From Verrucomicrobiota bacterium (GTDB lineage: Bacteria; Verrucomicrobiota; Verrucomicrobiia; Verrucomicrobiales; Verrucomicrobiaceae): a DNA stretch of 64,000 nucleotides. Below, piece after piece: positions 49,871 to 59,746 of the stretch. The notes under the pieces were generated by a model. That model made no database searches. It was not told where the DNA came from and was given only the letters and a program-made list of their open reading frames with translations. How positions within the stretch are numbered: the stretch's first letter is position 1; each line of letters starts with the position of its first letter. The stretch lies in contig CAUJJC010000368.1 of NCBI GenBank assembly GCA_963204975.1, positions 1 through 64,000 on the forward strand, in the 5' to 3' direction. A program made the position numbers and the translations under genes.

Positions 49871-52800
49871 ATGCCCGACACTCCCACAACGCCCCCTCCA
49901 TCCCAGCTCGAAGCTGGAGCCTACGAGGTCATTCGTGCGCGGCTGGACAAGCACGCGGGCGAGCTGCGCCGTCGGCTCGATCTTCTGAACACGGACCGCA
50001 AGGAACTGTTCGGTGGCATTGAGACAGCGTTGGCGGCCACGGTTCGCCTCACGACGGAGAACAACTGCGTGCCGCGCGACCTCGCGGCCATTGGACCGAA
50101 ACGGTTTGTCTTCGGCTACAACGTGCATCTCGGACTGCGCTCGCAGATGCAGGTGGCGGATGTCTTTGCCGTCTATGACTACCACGCGGAGGATCACTCC
50201 TTCCATCCGAACAGGGATGGCCTTCTTGCCGATCCGAAGTTCGCGGAGGACTTCGATTACCTGTATCGCTACTACAAGTCGGCCACATTCCTGAAGTTCC
50301 ATCGCATCGGACCGCACCTCTACATGGGCATGTCGGTCGGTCGCGATGTGGCGGAGGTGAAGGCCTTCAAATGGCTGGTCAATGACGAGACCGGCACGCT
50401 GCAATACCTGGGCAATCGCTTCGATCACGAGTTTGTCTTTCCCGCCGCGCAGGAGTTCGAGTGGAAGCGCGCTCGCCGCGAGATGTATCGCCACGGCGAG
50501 CATCCGCATGTGTCGATCGAGGACCGTGTGTTCGTCGAGACCATCGGCGGCGATCTGACGATCAAGGTGGAGAACAACACCGACAGCGGCAAAGGCATCT
50601 ACTCCGAGCCGGTTGAGAACAAGGACCAGACGCTCGACGACGCCGAGGTCCACTATGCGATCATTGGCAATCTCATCCTGCTCAAGGTGCTGTCGTATCA
50701 GGAGAAGGCGTATCGTTATCTCGTCTTCAACGAACGCACCCAGGACGTGCGGCGCATGGATGCCATCTCGGAGTCCTGCGTGCTGCTGCCCGACGATCAC
50801 GGCGTCATTTTCCCGCGTGGCTACGTGCTGCAGACGGGCGAGGTGAAGACTTTTGAGACCGGTCTGGAGAATATGCGCTTCGAGCGTCGCATCGCATCCG
50901 CGAATGGCGAGGACACGCTCTTCATCTTCCACAATCTGGCGACGGGATCCTACCTCCTGTTCGCTTACAATCTCATCGAGCAGAGCGTGGGCACGCCGTT
51001 GATCTGCAATGGTTTTAGCCTTTTTCCCACGGGCGAATTGACCTTGTTCCAAGGCGATCCCGAACCGCGCAAGCATCACGTCATCCAGGTCTGGCGCACG
51101 CCGTTCCTCAGTGATGCCGTGTCGCAGGCGCAGCAGAAGGACACCTTCCTCGCGAAGATCGGCAATGCCGACATCGTGCGCTGCATGGCGGAGTGTCGCG
51201 GCGTGCTCACCCTGCTGGCGAAGGAAGACACGTTCAGCGGCTTGTATGTCGAGCTGTCGCGACGCGCAGGAGACATCACGGACAGCTACTTCTGGATCGA
51301 CAAAGGCGAGGCGCACGACCTGAAGTCAGCGCTCGTGGAGATCAAGGGCGCGGCTGAGGCAGCGCTCGGCGAGTTCGAGAAGGTGCGCCGCATGAGAAAG
51401 GCGGCGAAGGATCAAACCGAAGCTCTACGCACCAAGACGTCCAAGGCACTCAACGAAGCCAGCGGCTCTGATGCGAACGACATCCTAGGCTTCGTGAAGC
51501 ACCTCACCACGTTGCGCGAGCTGCGTGGCCAGATCCTCGCGGCGCGTGATGTGCGCTACGTCGTGCTCGATGATCTCGCGGCGATGGAGAAGTCCGTCGT
51601 GGAGGGCACGGATCGCCTGAGCCAGCACTGCATCACCTTCCTGCTGAAGCCGGAGGCGCTCGACCCGTATCGCAGGCAAGTCGCCGAGCAGAAGGCCCGC
51701 ATCGATCAGGTCAAGAAGGTCGCGGAAGCCAACGAGGTGGAGCAGGCGCTCACGCAATCCGGCACCGAGATGGAGATGCTGATCAGTGTGGTGAGCGGCC
51801 TGAAGATTGCCGATGCCACCGAGACCACGCGCATCATCGAGAGCATCTCCGAGTTGTATGCGCAGCTCAATCAAGTGCGCTCTGTGCTGCGCAACAAGCG
51901 CAACGAACTGGCCAAGGCGGAAGGCTCCGCCGAGTTCCAAGCGCAGCTTAGCTTGCTCAATCAGAGCGTGCAGAACTACCTGGAAGTCGCCAGCACGCCG
52001 GAGAAGTGCGACGAGGCGCTCACCCGTGTGATGGTGCAGGTGGAGGAAGTCGAGGGACGCTTCTCGGAGTTCGATGACTTCACCGTGCAGCTCAGCACGA
52101 AGCGCGAGGAGATTTACTCCGCCTTTCAGACACGCCGACAAAGCTTGGTCGAGACACGCAACAAGCGTTGCCAGTCGCTCGGCCAGTCAGCGGAACGCAT
52201 CCTGGCGAGCTTGCGCAATCGCGTGGTGACCTTCGCCAAGCCGGAGGAAGTTCACGCCCATCTCGCCTCCGATGTGATGGCGGCGAAGCTGCGCGACCTC
52301 ATCGAAGAATTGCGCGGCCTGGGCGACAGCGTGCGCGCGGATGAGCTGGGCACGCGCTTCAAGACCTTGCGCGAGGACGCGCTGAAGCAGATTCGCGACA
52401 AGGCGGAATTGTTCTCCGAGGGCGGAGATCTCATTCAGCTCGGCAGGCACATGTTCACCGTCAATCGCCAGCCGCTGGAGCTGACCATTCTGCCTCGCGA
52501 TGGCGGCTTGTTTTATCACCTCACGGGCACGCGATTCTTCGAAAAGCTGGAGCATCCCGATCTCGATTCGTTGCGCGCAGTCTGGGAGCAAAGCGTCGTG
52601 TCCGAGGATGCGACGGTCTATCGCGCGGAGTTCCTGGCCTGGCGTTTCCTTCAGTCCCTTCAGCACGACGACACAGCGCTCGCAGCCTTCGAGACTTCTT
52701 CGCCCGAGACCAAGACCGAGCGCCTGCGCGAGTTCATGCACCAGCGTTACAGCGAAGGCTACACCAAGGGCGTGCATGACCATGATGCTGCATTGATCGC

Positions 52801-54922
52801 GGCGACGCTGGTGCAGATGCATCGTGCGCTGGGCTTGTTGAAGCATTCGCCTGCGGCACGCGCGGAAGCTTTGGTCGCGTGGCATTGCTGGGCTGACAGC
52901 GCCGAGAAGACGGCGTTCCAGGCAGCGATGATGGCGCGGGGTCGGATGGGCTCGCAGGTTGGCGGCGTTCGTGAACAACCTGTGCCTGCCTTGGAAAACA
53001 CTGCCGGAGTTCACGCCTTGCTTGATGAGCTGCGTGTCTTGTCCGCGAAGCATCCGCGACTGCCCTTCACGCGCTCGTTCGAGGCGGTGGAGTTGCTGCG
53101 TTCCTTCAAGAAGACGCTCACGGCCAAGCGCATGACCGCCGACTTCGAGGCTGCGATGGAGGCGCTGAAGTCGCAGCCACGCACGCAGTATCAGATCATC
53201 TTCGAGTGGCTGCGCGCCACGCATCCAGAAGGAGGCGAGGGCATTGCCCGAGAGGCTGCGGCCTTGATCTTGATGAATGATCAACCGCCCGCAACGCTGC
53301 CCACACCGCCGCCGTCCAAGGCCACGATCACTGGCTTGACCGGTGCCCACGCACGCATCGTTGATGGCGCACTGGCACTCGATTACCATGAGTTCACCGC
53401 GCGGCTCTCGCACTACGATGCCACGGTGGTGCCCGCGTTTGAAGCCTTCACAAAGCTGAAGCACGACCTCGGTGAGCAGAAGCGCAAGGCGCTGCGCTTG
53501 CATGAGTTCAAGGCCAGCGTGCTCAGCTCCTTCGTGCGCAATCGCTTGCTCGATCAGGTGTATCTGCCGGTCATCGGAGCGAACCTCGCGAAGCAACTCG
53601 GTGCCGCTGGCGATCAGACGCGCACGGATCGCATGGGCTTGCTGATGCTCATTTCGCCACCCGGCTACGGCAAGACGACGCTGATGGAGTATGTGGCGAA
53701 TCGTCTGGGCATCACCTTCGTAAAAATCAATGGTCCCGCCATCGGGCATCGCGTGACTTCACTGGATCCAGCGGAGGCACCGAACGCCAGCGCGCGTGAG
53801 GAAGTGGAGAAGCTGAACCTCGCCTTCGAGATGGGCGACAACGTCATCATCTACGTGGATGACATTCAGCACACGAATCCTGAGTTCCTGCAAAAGTTCA
53901 TCTCGCTCTGCGATGGCTCGCGCAAGATCGAAGGCGTCTTCAAGGGCGTCGCGCGCACTTATGATTTGCGTGGTCGCAAGGTCGCCGTGGTGATGGCGGG
54001 CAATCCCTACACCGAGGTCGGTGGCAAGTTCCAGGTGCCCGACATGCTGGCCAATCGCGCTGACACTTACAACCTGGGCGACATCCTCGGCGGCCATGAA
54101 GCGGCCTTTAAAGACAGTTACATCGAGAACGCGCTGACCAGTAATGCCACGCTGGCGAAGATCGCAGCGCGCAGCCACAAAGACGCGCTCACCGTGTTGC
54201 AGATCGCGCAGACCGGTAGCCGCGAGGGCGTTGAGTTCGAAGGCAACTTCGGTGCGGACGAGATCAACGAAGCCGTGGCTGTGATGGAACGACTGCTGCG
54301 CATTCGCGAAGTGATCCTGCGTGTGAACCAGGAATACATTCGCAGCGCCGCGCAGGAGGACGCGTATCGCACCGAGCCGCCGTTCAAGCTGCAAGGCAGC
54401 TATCGCAACATGAACCGCATCGCCGAGAAAGTGCTGCCGCTCATGACCGAGGCCGAGGTGCAGTCGCTCATCGAAGATCACTATCGCGGCGAGTCGCAAA
54501 CCCTCAGCCAGGCTGCCGAAGCGAACCTGCTCAAATGGCGCGAGATCAACGGCTTGCTCGATGACACGAGCACGAAGCGCTGGGACGAAATCAAGCGCAC
54601 CTTCGGTCGCAACCTGCTGACTGGCGGCGGTGGTGACAACGATCCCATTAGCCGCATCACGGGCCAAATGAACGCCTTCAACGCGGGCCTGGAGAAGATT
54701 AGCGATGCGGTGTCGAAGCCCACGCTCAGTGAAGCGACGATGCTCAGCTTGCAAAAGATCATTGATGGCCTGCGCGCCGTGCCGGTGAATGTCGAGATCA
54801 AGGTGATCCCCGTCGAACCCCAAGCGAACGATCCCGACATGCTCGTGGGCATTCAGAGCGATGTGCTCCAAGGCGATGCCGCACCCGCGCCAACCAAGAA
54901 ACGCAAACCCAACCCGTCATGA
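49871..54922 (+). CDS. Giant 'DNA repair ATPase' family protein, DUF3686 plus AAA domain
   Basis: 1683 residues. The N-terminal part (about 60-520: 'RLTTENNCVPRDLAAIGPKRFVFGYNVHLGLRSQMQVADVFAVYD') matches the DUF3686 type often annotated as ATPase involved in DNA repair. Long helical and coiled-coil regions follow (about 500-900). A C-terminal AAA module has Walker A 'PPGYGKTT' (Lys1268) and Walker B 'VIIYVDDIQH' (Asp1330/1331), then 'VVMAGNPYTEVGGKFQVPDMLANR', a sensor-like Asn in the MoxR/McrB style. The DNA-repair name has little visible support; no nuclease or DNA-binding motif is evident. It starts 26 bases after the flotillin and overlaps the CorA-like gene by 4 bases. Confidence 0.88.
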   Translation: MPDTPTTPPPSQLEAGAYEVIRARLDKHAGELRRRLDLLNTDRKELFGGIETALAATVRLTTENNCVPRDLAAIGPKRFVFGYNVHLGLRSQMQVADVFAVYDYHAEDHSFHPNRDGLLADPKFAEDFDYLYRYYKSATFLKFHRIGPHLYMGMSVGRDVAEVKAFKWLVNDETGTLQYLGNRFDHEFVFPAAQEFEWKRARREMYRHGEHPHVSIEDRVFVETIGGDLTIKVENNTDSGKGIYSEPVENKDQTLDDAEVHYAIIGNLILLKVLSYQEKAYRYLVFNERTQDVRRMDAISESCVLLPDDHGVIFPRGYVLQTGEVKTFETGLENMRFERRIASANGEDTLFIFHNLATGSYLLFAYNLIEQSVGTPLICNGFSLFPTGELTLFQGDPEPRKHHVIQVWRTPFLSDAVSQAQQKDTFLAKIGNADIVRCMAECRGVLTLLAKEDTFSGLYVELSRRAGDITDSYFWIDKGEAHDLKSALVEIKGAAEAALGEFEKVRRMRKAAKDQTEALRTKTSKALNEASGSDANDILGFVKHLTTLRELRGQILAARDVRYVVLDDLAAMEKSVVEGTDRLSQHCITFLLKPEALDPYRRQVAEQKARIDQVKKVAEANEVEQALTQSGTEMEMLISVVSGLKIADATETTRIIESISELYAQLNQVRSVLRNKRNELAKAEGSAEFQAQLSLLNQSVQNYLEVASTPEKCDEALTRVMVQVEEVEGRFSEFDDFTVQLSTKREEIYSAFQTRRQSLVETRNKRCQSLGQSAERILASLRNRVVTFAKPEEVHAHLASDVMAAKLRDLIEELRGLGDSVRADELGTRFKTLREDALKQIRDKAELFSEGGDLIQLGRHMFTVNRQPLELTILPRDGGLFYHLTGTRFFEKLEHPDLDSLRAVWEQSVVSEDATVYRAEFLAWRFLQSLQHDDTALAAFETSSPETKTERLREFMHQRYSEGYTKGVHDHDAALIAATLVQMHRALGLLKHSPAARAEALVAWHCWADSAEKTAFQAAMMARGRMGSQVGGVREQPVPALENTAGVHALLDELRVLSAKHPRLPFTRSFEAVELLRSFKKTLTAKRMTADFEAAMEALKSQPRTQYQIIFEWLRATHPEGGEGIAREAAALILMNDQPPATLPTPPPSKATITGLTGAHARIVDGALALDYHEFTARLSHYDATVVPAFEAFTKLKHDLGEQKRKALRLHEFKASVLSSFVRNRLLDQVYLPVIGANLAKQLGAAGDQTRTDRMGLLMLISPPGYGKTTLMEYVANRLGITFVKINGPAIGHRVTSLDPAEAPNASAREEVEKLNLAFEMGDNVIIYVDDIQHTNPEFLQKFISLCDGSRKIEGVFKGVARTYDLRGRKVAVVMAGNPYTEVGGKFQVPDMLANRADTYNLGDILGGHEAAFKDSYIENALTSNATLAKIAARSHKDALTVLQIAQTGSREGVEFEGNFGADEINEAVAVMERLLRIREVILRVNQEYIRSAAQEDAYRTEPPFKLQGSYRNMNRIAEKVLPLMTEAEVQSLIEDHYRGESQTLSQAAEANLLKWREINGLLDDTSTKRWDEIKRTFGRNLLTGGGGDNDPISRITGQMNAFNAGLEKISDAVSKPTLSEATMLSLQKIIDGLRAVPVNVEIKVIPVEPQANDPDMLVGIQSDVLQGDAAPAPTKKRKPNPS

Positions 54923-55680
54923 CTCCACGTCACTCCCTCGGACCCGCGAAGCCCGAATTGTATCCCGTTCCCAAGGCCTGGGACATTCCCGAGTCCATCC
55001 GTCATCGCCTCGGCATCGAGGCCGGACCTCAGCGCTCGATCTTCGAGGACGGGCACCTCCTGGTGATCCTGCATCACATTCCCAAGCCCGATCAGACTGA
55101 TCGCGTGCCCGCCTTCTTCTGGCGCAACGCCGCTGGCGAATGGCGCAGCACGGAAGGCAAAGGCATGGGACCCGTCGCCTTGCAGAACTTCATGGATGCC
55201 TGGGAGACAAAGCTGCAAGCTCTGGAAGTGGCCGAGCAGAAGGCCACGACGGCCACCGAGTATCATGCCCTGCTGGAGGAAGCCGGCCCCGTCCTGCGCA
55301 CCACGCGCGGGCTGCATCGCGCACTGCAACAGGCTCGCGAACTGGTGAAGGACGACCGTGACTTGATCAACTTCCGCGACATCTCAGCCGGCCTGGAACG
55401 CACCGCCGAACTGCTGCTGCAGGACGCGCAGTTCGGACTCAACTTCATCGCTGCTCGTCAATCCGAGCATCAGGCCACCATGGCCCAGCAGATGAATTCC
55501 ACCGCCCACCGGCTCAACATCATCGCAGCCTTGTTCCTGCCTGTGACCGCTATCGCCAGCATCCTGAGCATGGACGTCTCCAGCGGCCTAGCCAACACAC
55601 GCTCGAACTTCTGGCTCGTGCTCGCCGCTGGCTGCGTGCTCGGCGGCAGTCTGGCGACTTGGGTGAGTCGGAGGAAGTGA
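54919..55680 (+). CDS. CorA-like membrane protein lacking the GMN motif
   Basis: 253 residues. The soluble helical N-terminal part includes 'ALQQARELVKDDRDLINFRDISAGLERTAELLLQDAQFGLNFIAARQSEHQATMAQQMNS'. A CorA-like C-terminal pair of helices follows: 'LNIIAALFLPVTAIASILSMDVSSGL', then 'FWLVLAAGCVLGGSLATWVSRRK'. Where true Mg2+ channels have Gly-Met-Asn, this protein has Ser-Met-Asp, so cation transport by the CorA mechanism is doubtful. It is probably a membrane anchor or sensor for the ATPase with whose gene it overlaps. Its stop codon abuts the convergent gcvH stop with no gap. Confidence 0.8.
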   Translation: MTPRHSLGPAKPELYPVPKAWDIPESIRHRLGIEAGPQRSIFEDGHLLVILHHIPKPDQTDRVPAFFWRNAAGEWRSTEGKGMGPVALQNFMDAWETKLQALEVAEQKATTATEYHALLEEAGPVLRTTRGLHRALQQARELVKDDRDLINFRDISAGLERTAELLLQDAQFGLNFIAARQSEHQATMAQQMNSTAHRLNIIAALFLPVTAIASILSMDVSSGLANTRSNFWLVLAAGCVLGGSLATWVSRRK

Positions 55681-56061
55681 CTACGCGATGTGCGTGCGGT
55701 AGGCGTCGGCGGCGAGGAGCTTGTCGAACTCGGCGGGGTTGGACGCCTTGATTTTGAACATCCAGCCGTTGAGATACGGGTCGCGATTCACGAGACCGGG
55801 ATCGTTGAGCAGGGTCTCGTTCACCTCGACCACTTCGCCGGAAATTGGGGCATACACGTCATTGGCTGCCTTCACGGACTCGATGGTGCAGATGGCTTCA
55901 CCGGCGCTGACCACACGGCCGACCTTGGGCAGTTCGACGAAGACGACGTCGGTCAGCTCGTGCTGAGCGTGGTCGGAGATGCCGCAGATGACGGGATCTG
56001 AGGAGGGATCGCACCATTCGTGCGAATCACGGTAGCGGAGGTTGTCGGCGACGGCGCTCAT
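55681..56061 (-). CDS. gcvH: Glycine cleavage system H protein
   Basis: 126 residues from the ATG at 56061 ('MSAVADNLRYRDSHEW'). It has the full lipoyl-domain fold: 'GISDHAQHELTDVVFVELPKVGRVV', the lipoylation site in 'ESVKAANDVYAPISGEV' and the end 'NPAEFDKLLAADAYRTHIA'. It shuttles the aminomethyl group between the P, T and L proteins. An upstream in-frame start at 56109 is unlikely. gcvP lies further along on the same strand but is separated by the flotillin-ATPase cassette. Confidence 0.95.
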   Translation of the reverse strand: MSAVADNLRYRDSHEWCDPSSDPVICGISDHAQHELTDVVFVELPKVGRVVSAGEAICTIESVKAANDVYAPISGEVVEVNETLLNDPGLVNRDPYLNGWMFKIKASNPAEFDKLLAADAYRTHIA

Positions 56062-56215
56062 GAGTTGGGATGGCTGTGAAGATTCAGTGCAGGAACGGAG
56101 CGGGAGCATGAACGGGATTCGCCGCGATGAAAAGACAATCTGTCGTGAGATGACATTCTATGTCCTGCGCTGCGGAGGCTTGATTCGAGCGCGCCGCTGC
56201 GGATAGCTGCGGATC

Positions 56216-58774
56216 ATGCGCTCTGCTTTTGTCCTCGCTCTTCTTTGCAGTTTATCAGTTCAGGCCGCCATCGAGGTGAGTCTCGAACTCGGCACTCCGA
56301 TTGCCAATCTCCAGTCCGCACGCGATGCCGTGCGCGCGAAGCGCAAGGCGGGCGAGACGGGTCCTGCGACGATCTGGGTGGAGCATGGCACTTACTTGCA
56401 GACGCAGGCGATCACTTTGGACGCACAGGATTCGGACCTCACCATTCGTGGGGTCGATGGGGCCAAGCCGTTGTTCATCGGTGCTCCGGTGGTGACTGGT
56501 TTCGTGCCTCACGAGGGGATGATTGTGAAGGCTGATGTGTCCAAGCTGGTGACGAAGGGCTCCAGGTATCGTCAGGTGCTGCTCGATGGCGAGCGCATGA
56601 TCCTCGCCCGGTGGCCGAACTTTGACGCCAGCGATCCGCTCTACGGTGGCTGGGCTTTTGTCGATGAGATTCCGCGCGCGGTGATCGAGCAGCATCAGTG
56701 GAAGAGCGAACTCTATGTGAAGGCGGGCGATGTGCGGACCTGGGCGCATCCTGAGGAGGTGGAGCTGGATATTTTTGCTCAATACGGATGGTGGAATTTC
56801 ATCCAGCCTGTGAAGTCGCTGGATGCCAGCACGCGCAAGCTGACACTGGCCAAGCCGTGCAGCTACGATCTGCACCCGCACAATCGCTTCCATTTTCAGA
56901 ACGCACTGGAGGAACTCGATGCTCCTGGCGAGTGGTATCTCGATCCACGCACAAGCACCCTGTATGTTTGGCCGACCAAGGATGTTAGCCAGCAGGAAGT
57001 GCGCTTGGTCACGCTCGATAGCTTCATCAAGCTCGCTCCCGAGGCGAGCAACATCCGCCTTCAGCACCTGGCGTTCACCGGTTGCAATGGCTCCGCTGTG
57101 ACCCTGAGCAATACCAAGGGCTGCGAGGTGGCGGGTTGCACCTTCGAGAGGGTGGGGGACTTTCACGGCAGTGCCATCGGCATCGCAGGTGGCACGGGCA
57201 ATGCCGCGATCAGCAATGACATCAGCTACACGGGCAGCAATGGCATCAGCCTGAGCGGTGGTGATCGGATCACGCTCACGGAATGCCATAACAAGGCCGT
57301 GAACAATCACATCCATCACATGGGCGTCTTCAACAAGAACGCCTGTGGTGTGGGCGCGACGGGCTGCGGTATCACGATCTCGCACAACCTCATCCACGAT
57401 GGCCCGCGCATGGGCGTGCAGATGAGCGGCAACAACATCATCGTGGAATACAACCACATGCACCATCTGGTGATGGAGACGCAGGATGGGGGCGCGATCT
57501 ACACAGGTGGTCGCGACTGGATCAGCTCACGCGGCAGCAAGTGGCAATACAATCGCATCCACGACATCATCGGCTGCGGGCAGGAGGCAGGGGGCCTGAA
57601 GCATCCGTGGTTCACCTTTGGCCTCTACCCGGACGACAACACGGGCGGCGTCGATATCATCGGCAATCTGGTTTATCGCTGTGCCCACACGCCGATTCAT
57701 CTGCACAACTCGCGCGATTGCATCGTGGAGAACAACGTCTTCGCCTTCGGTGAGCGCTTCCAGTTTGATCTGCATGGCTGGACGAAGGAGCAGCACTACT
57801 GGAAGGACCACGGACCCACCATGGTGAAGGGCTACGAGAGTGTGATGGGCCAGCCAGCGTGGAAGGGGATGCGTGGCATGGAGCTGCATCCCAAGGACGC
57901 TTTCCGTGAAGATGACACAATGATGAGCGGGGACATCGTGCGGCGGAACATCATGTATTCGAACAAGCCAGGCGTGAAGTATGGCGACCTCCGCAACGTG
58001 TCGCCGAAGTGGAACACGATTGATGAGAACCTCGCCTGGAACGGCGGGCATCCCATCGTGACGGGCATTAACAAGGTAGGTGCAGACAAAGGTGATCCGG
58101 TCCTCGTCGAGGCCTTTGACTCGGCAGTGGCAGGGCAGACTCCCAAGGGCTGGGGATTCAATCATCGGCCCAAGGACGTGCAGCTTGTGGCCGCAGAAAG
58201 TGCGTTGCGTGTGGATTGCGGGCCGAACATCGACCCCAAGAACACGCACAGCGTTTTCCATGGACCCAATCTCCCGATCAAACCCGGTGCCGCCTATCGT
58301 GTGCGGCTACGCGTGAAGAGCACAGAGGCAAATAGCAGGGTAGGTCTTGCCTTGGCCAGCTTTGAGAACGGGCATGGCTACTGGCAATCGAACAGCACCA
58401 GTGTGATGGCATCGACTGAGTGGCAGAATGTGGAGACCACTGGCCGGATGCCCAGGGAAGGGGAGGCGAACTGGAAGGCGTGGATGAAGACTTTCTGGCT
58501 TCGCGTGGATTGTCACCACGAGGTCGGTCAGGTGTTCATTGATGATGTGCGGATCTCGGAAGCCGAGCCTCTTGATGAGTGGAAAGCATGGCAGGAAGCG
58601 GGATGGGACAAGAACAGCCTCGTGGCCGATCCACTCTTCATGGATGTGGACAAGGATGACTTCCGTCTCCGCGCCGACTCGCCAGCCCTCACCAAACTGG
58701 GTTTCAAACCGCTGCCTATCGAGAAGATGGGGCTCTACAAGGATGAGTGGCGCACCCGCTTGCCAACTCCCTAA
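56216..58774 (+). CDS. Secreted right-handed beta-helix protein with C-terminal carbohydrate-binding-like domain
   Basis: 852 residues. The signal peptide is 'RSAFVLALLCSLSVQAAIEV', then 'NLQSARDAVRAKR...GPATIWVEHGTYLQTQAITL', the entry of a pectate-lyase-like helix. Many helix coils follow ('NGSAVTLSNTKGCEVAGCTFERVG', 'NHIHHMGVFNKN', 'HNLIHDGPRMGVQMSGNNIIVEYNHMHHL'). A beta-sandwich module occurs near 640-780 ('YRVRLRVKSTEANSRVGLAL'). This plan matches exported GH141-like or polysaccharide-lyase-like enzymes, but catalytic residues cannot be placed with confidence. Its stop abuts the convergent phosphatase-fold gene. Confidence 0.82.
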   Translation: MRSAFVLALLCSLSVQAAIEVSLELGTPIANLQSARDAVRAKRKAGETGPATIWVEHGTYLQTQAITLDAQDSDLTIRGVDGAKPLFIGAPVVTGFVPHEGMIVKADVSKLVTKGSRYRQVLLDGERMILARWPNFDASDPLYGGWAFVDEIPRAVIEQHQWKSELYVKAGDVRTWAHPEEVELDIFAQYGWWNFIQPVKSLDASTRKLTLAKPCSYDLHPHNRFHFQNALEELDAPGEWYLDPRTSTLYVWPTKDVSQQEVRLVTLDSFIKLAPEASNIRLQHLAFTGCNGSAVTLSNTKGCEVAGCTFERVGDFHGSAIGIAGGTGNAAISNDISYTGSNGISLSGGDRITLTECHNKAVNNHIHHMGVFNKNACGVGATGCGITISHNLIHDGPRMGVQMSGNNIIVEYNHMHHLVMETQDGGAIYTGGRDWISSRGSKWQYNRIHDIIGCGQEAGGLKHPWFTFGLYPDDNTGGVDIIGNLVYRCAHTPIHLHNSRDCIVENNVFAFGERFQFDLHGWTKEQHYWKDHGPTMVKGYESVMGQPAWKGMRGMELHPKDAFREDDTMMSGDIVRRNIMYSNKPGVKYGDLRNVSPKWNTIDENLAWNGGHPIVTGINKVGADKGDPVLVEAFDSAVAGQTPKGWGFNHRPKDVQLVAAESALRVDCGPNIDPKNTHSVFHGPNLPIKPGAAYRVRLRVKSTEANSRVGLALASFENGHGYWQSNSTSVMASTEWQNVETTGRMPREGEANWKAWMKTFWLRVDCHHEVGQVFIDDVRISEAEPLDEWKAWQEAGWDKNSLVADPLFMDVDKDDFRLRADSPALTKLGFKPLPIEKMGLYKDEWRTRLPTP

Positions 58775-59677
58775 TCACTCGAAGGCTGAAATCACGGGCT
58801 TGCCATCGAACTCCGCCGGGATCGGCAAATCGAGCAGCCAGAGTGCCGTCGCCGCAGTGTCGTAGGTGGTGACGGGCTCGGTGATGGTGAAATTCTTTTT
58901 CACGCCTTTGCCCCAGGCAACCCAAGGGATGATCATGTCGTCCGGGATGTTATCGCCGTGAGTCTTGAGGTGGCCACCGTGGTCGGCAGTGACGATGATC
59001 ACCGAGGTGTCGGCGATGCCTGCCTCTTTGATGGCTTGAGTAATTTGCCAGAAGGCCTGATCGGAAACCTTGAAGGCTTCTTTTTGCTCGGGCGATCCCC
59101 AGCCGCTGGCATGGCCCGCGCTGTCGCCATCGGTCAGGTGGAGGAAGGCGAGCGTGGGTTTCTTTTCCTTGATGAGGGCGACGGCTTGCTTTGCTACTTC
59201 CTGCGAGGGTTTCTTGCCTTTTTCGAGTTCGGGCGTTCCGGCCACGGGGCCTGGTGCCTGCACACCGCCGTAGTCGAAAATGTCGAGCGAGTCCTTGATC
59301 CACAAATGGCGGAACTTCATCTTGCCCACGGCCATCGCAGTGATCGCATCGGGACGCGCTGCCTTGAGCAACGAAAAGATGGTGGGCACTTTAACGACTC
59401 CACGAATCGGCATGAAGTCATTCCACAGCACCTGATGCTTGTCCGGTCCGACGCCCGTCATCATCGAGGTGTGTGAGGGCAAGGTCTTTGAGGGGAAGAT
59501 CGTGCTGGCCTGCCAGGTGACGGCACCTTCCGCCGCTAGTTTTTTGAGAGTCGGCATTTCACTCTCGGCGATGACGGAGGGCTTGCCGCCATCGAAGCTG
59601 ACGATGAACACATGCTCGGCGCGAGGCGCGGCATGAGCGGACAGGGCGAGGGCGAGAAGGGGAACGAGGAATCGCAT
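58775..59677 (-). CDS. Secreted alkaline-phosphatase-fold hydrolase (type I phosphodiesterase/nucleotide pyrophosphatase-like)
   Basis: 300 residues with signal peptide 'RFLVPLLALALSAHAA'. Metal and nucleophile motifs are 'VFIVSFDGGKP' (Asp), the Thr nucleophile in 'FPSKTLPSHTSMMTGVGPDKH', 'LAFLHLTDGDSAGHASGW' and 'IIVTADHGGH'. This is the NPP/AP superfamily set of Asp and His ligands. It probably cleaves phosphodiesters or phospho-sugars outside the cytoplasm. It lies 69 bases downstream of the squalene synthase-like gene on the same strand and may be co-transcribed. Confidence 0.88.
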   Translation of the reverse strand: MRFLVPLLALALSAHAAPRAEHVFIVSFDGGKPSVIAESEMPTLKKLAAEGAVTWQASTIFPSKTLPSHTSMMTGVGPDKHQVLWNDFMPIRGVVKVPTIFSLLKAARPDAITAMAVGKMKFRHLWIKDSLDIFDYGGVQAPGPVAGTPELEKGKKPSQEVAKQAVALIKEKKPTLAFLHLTDGDSAGHASGWGSPEQKEAFKVSDQAFWQITQAIKEAGIADTSVIIVTADHGGHLKTHGDNIPDDMIIPWVAWGKGVKKNFTITEPVTTYDTAATALWLLDLPIPAEFDGKPVISAFE

Positions 59678-59746
59678 AAAGGGCCATGATTAACGGCTCA
59701 TCGTCACCTTGGCTTCCAAAAAGGTTGAGCCTGGATTACGCTGCGA

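Noticed and set aside
49661-51316. 551-codon minus-strand frame over the ATPase gene
   Set aside because: Antisense shadow; the plus strand carries the DUF3686 protein continuous to the Walker motifs.
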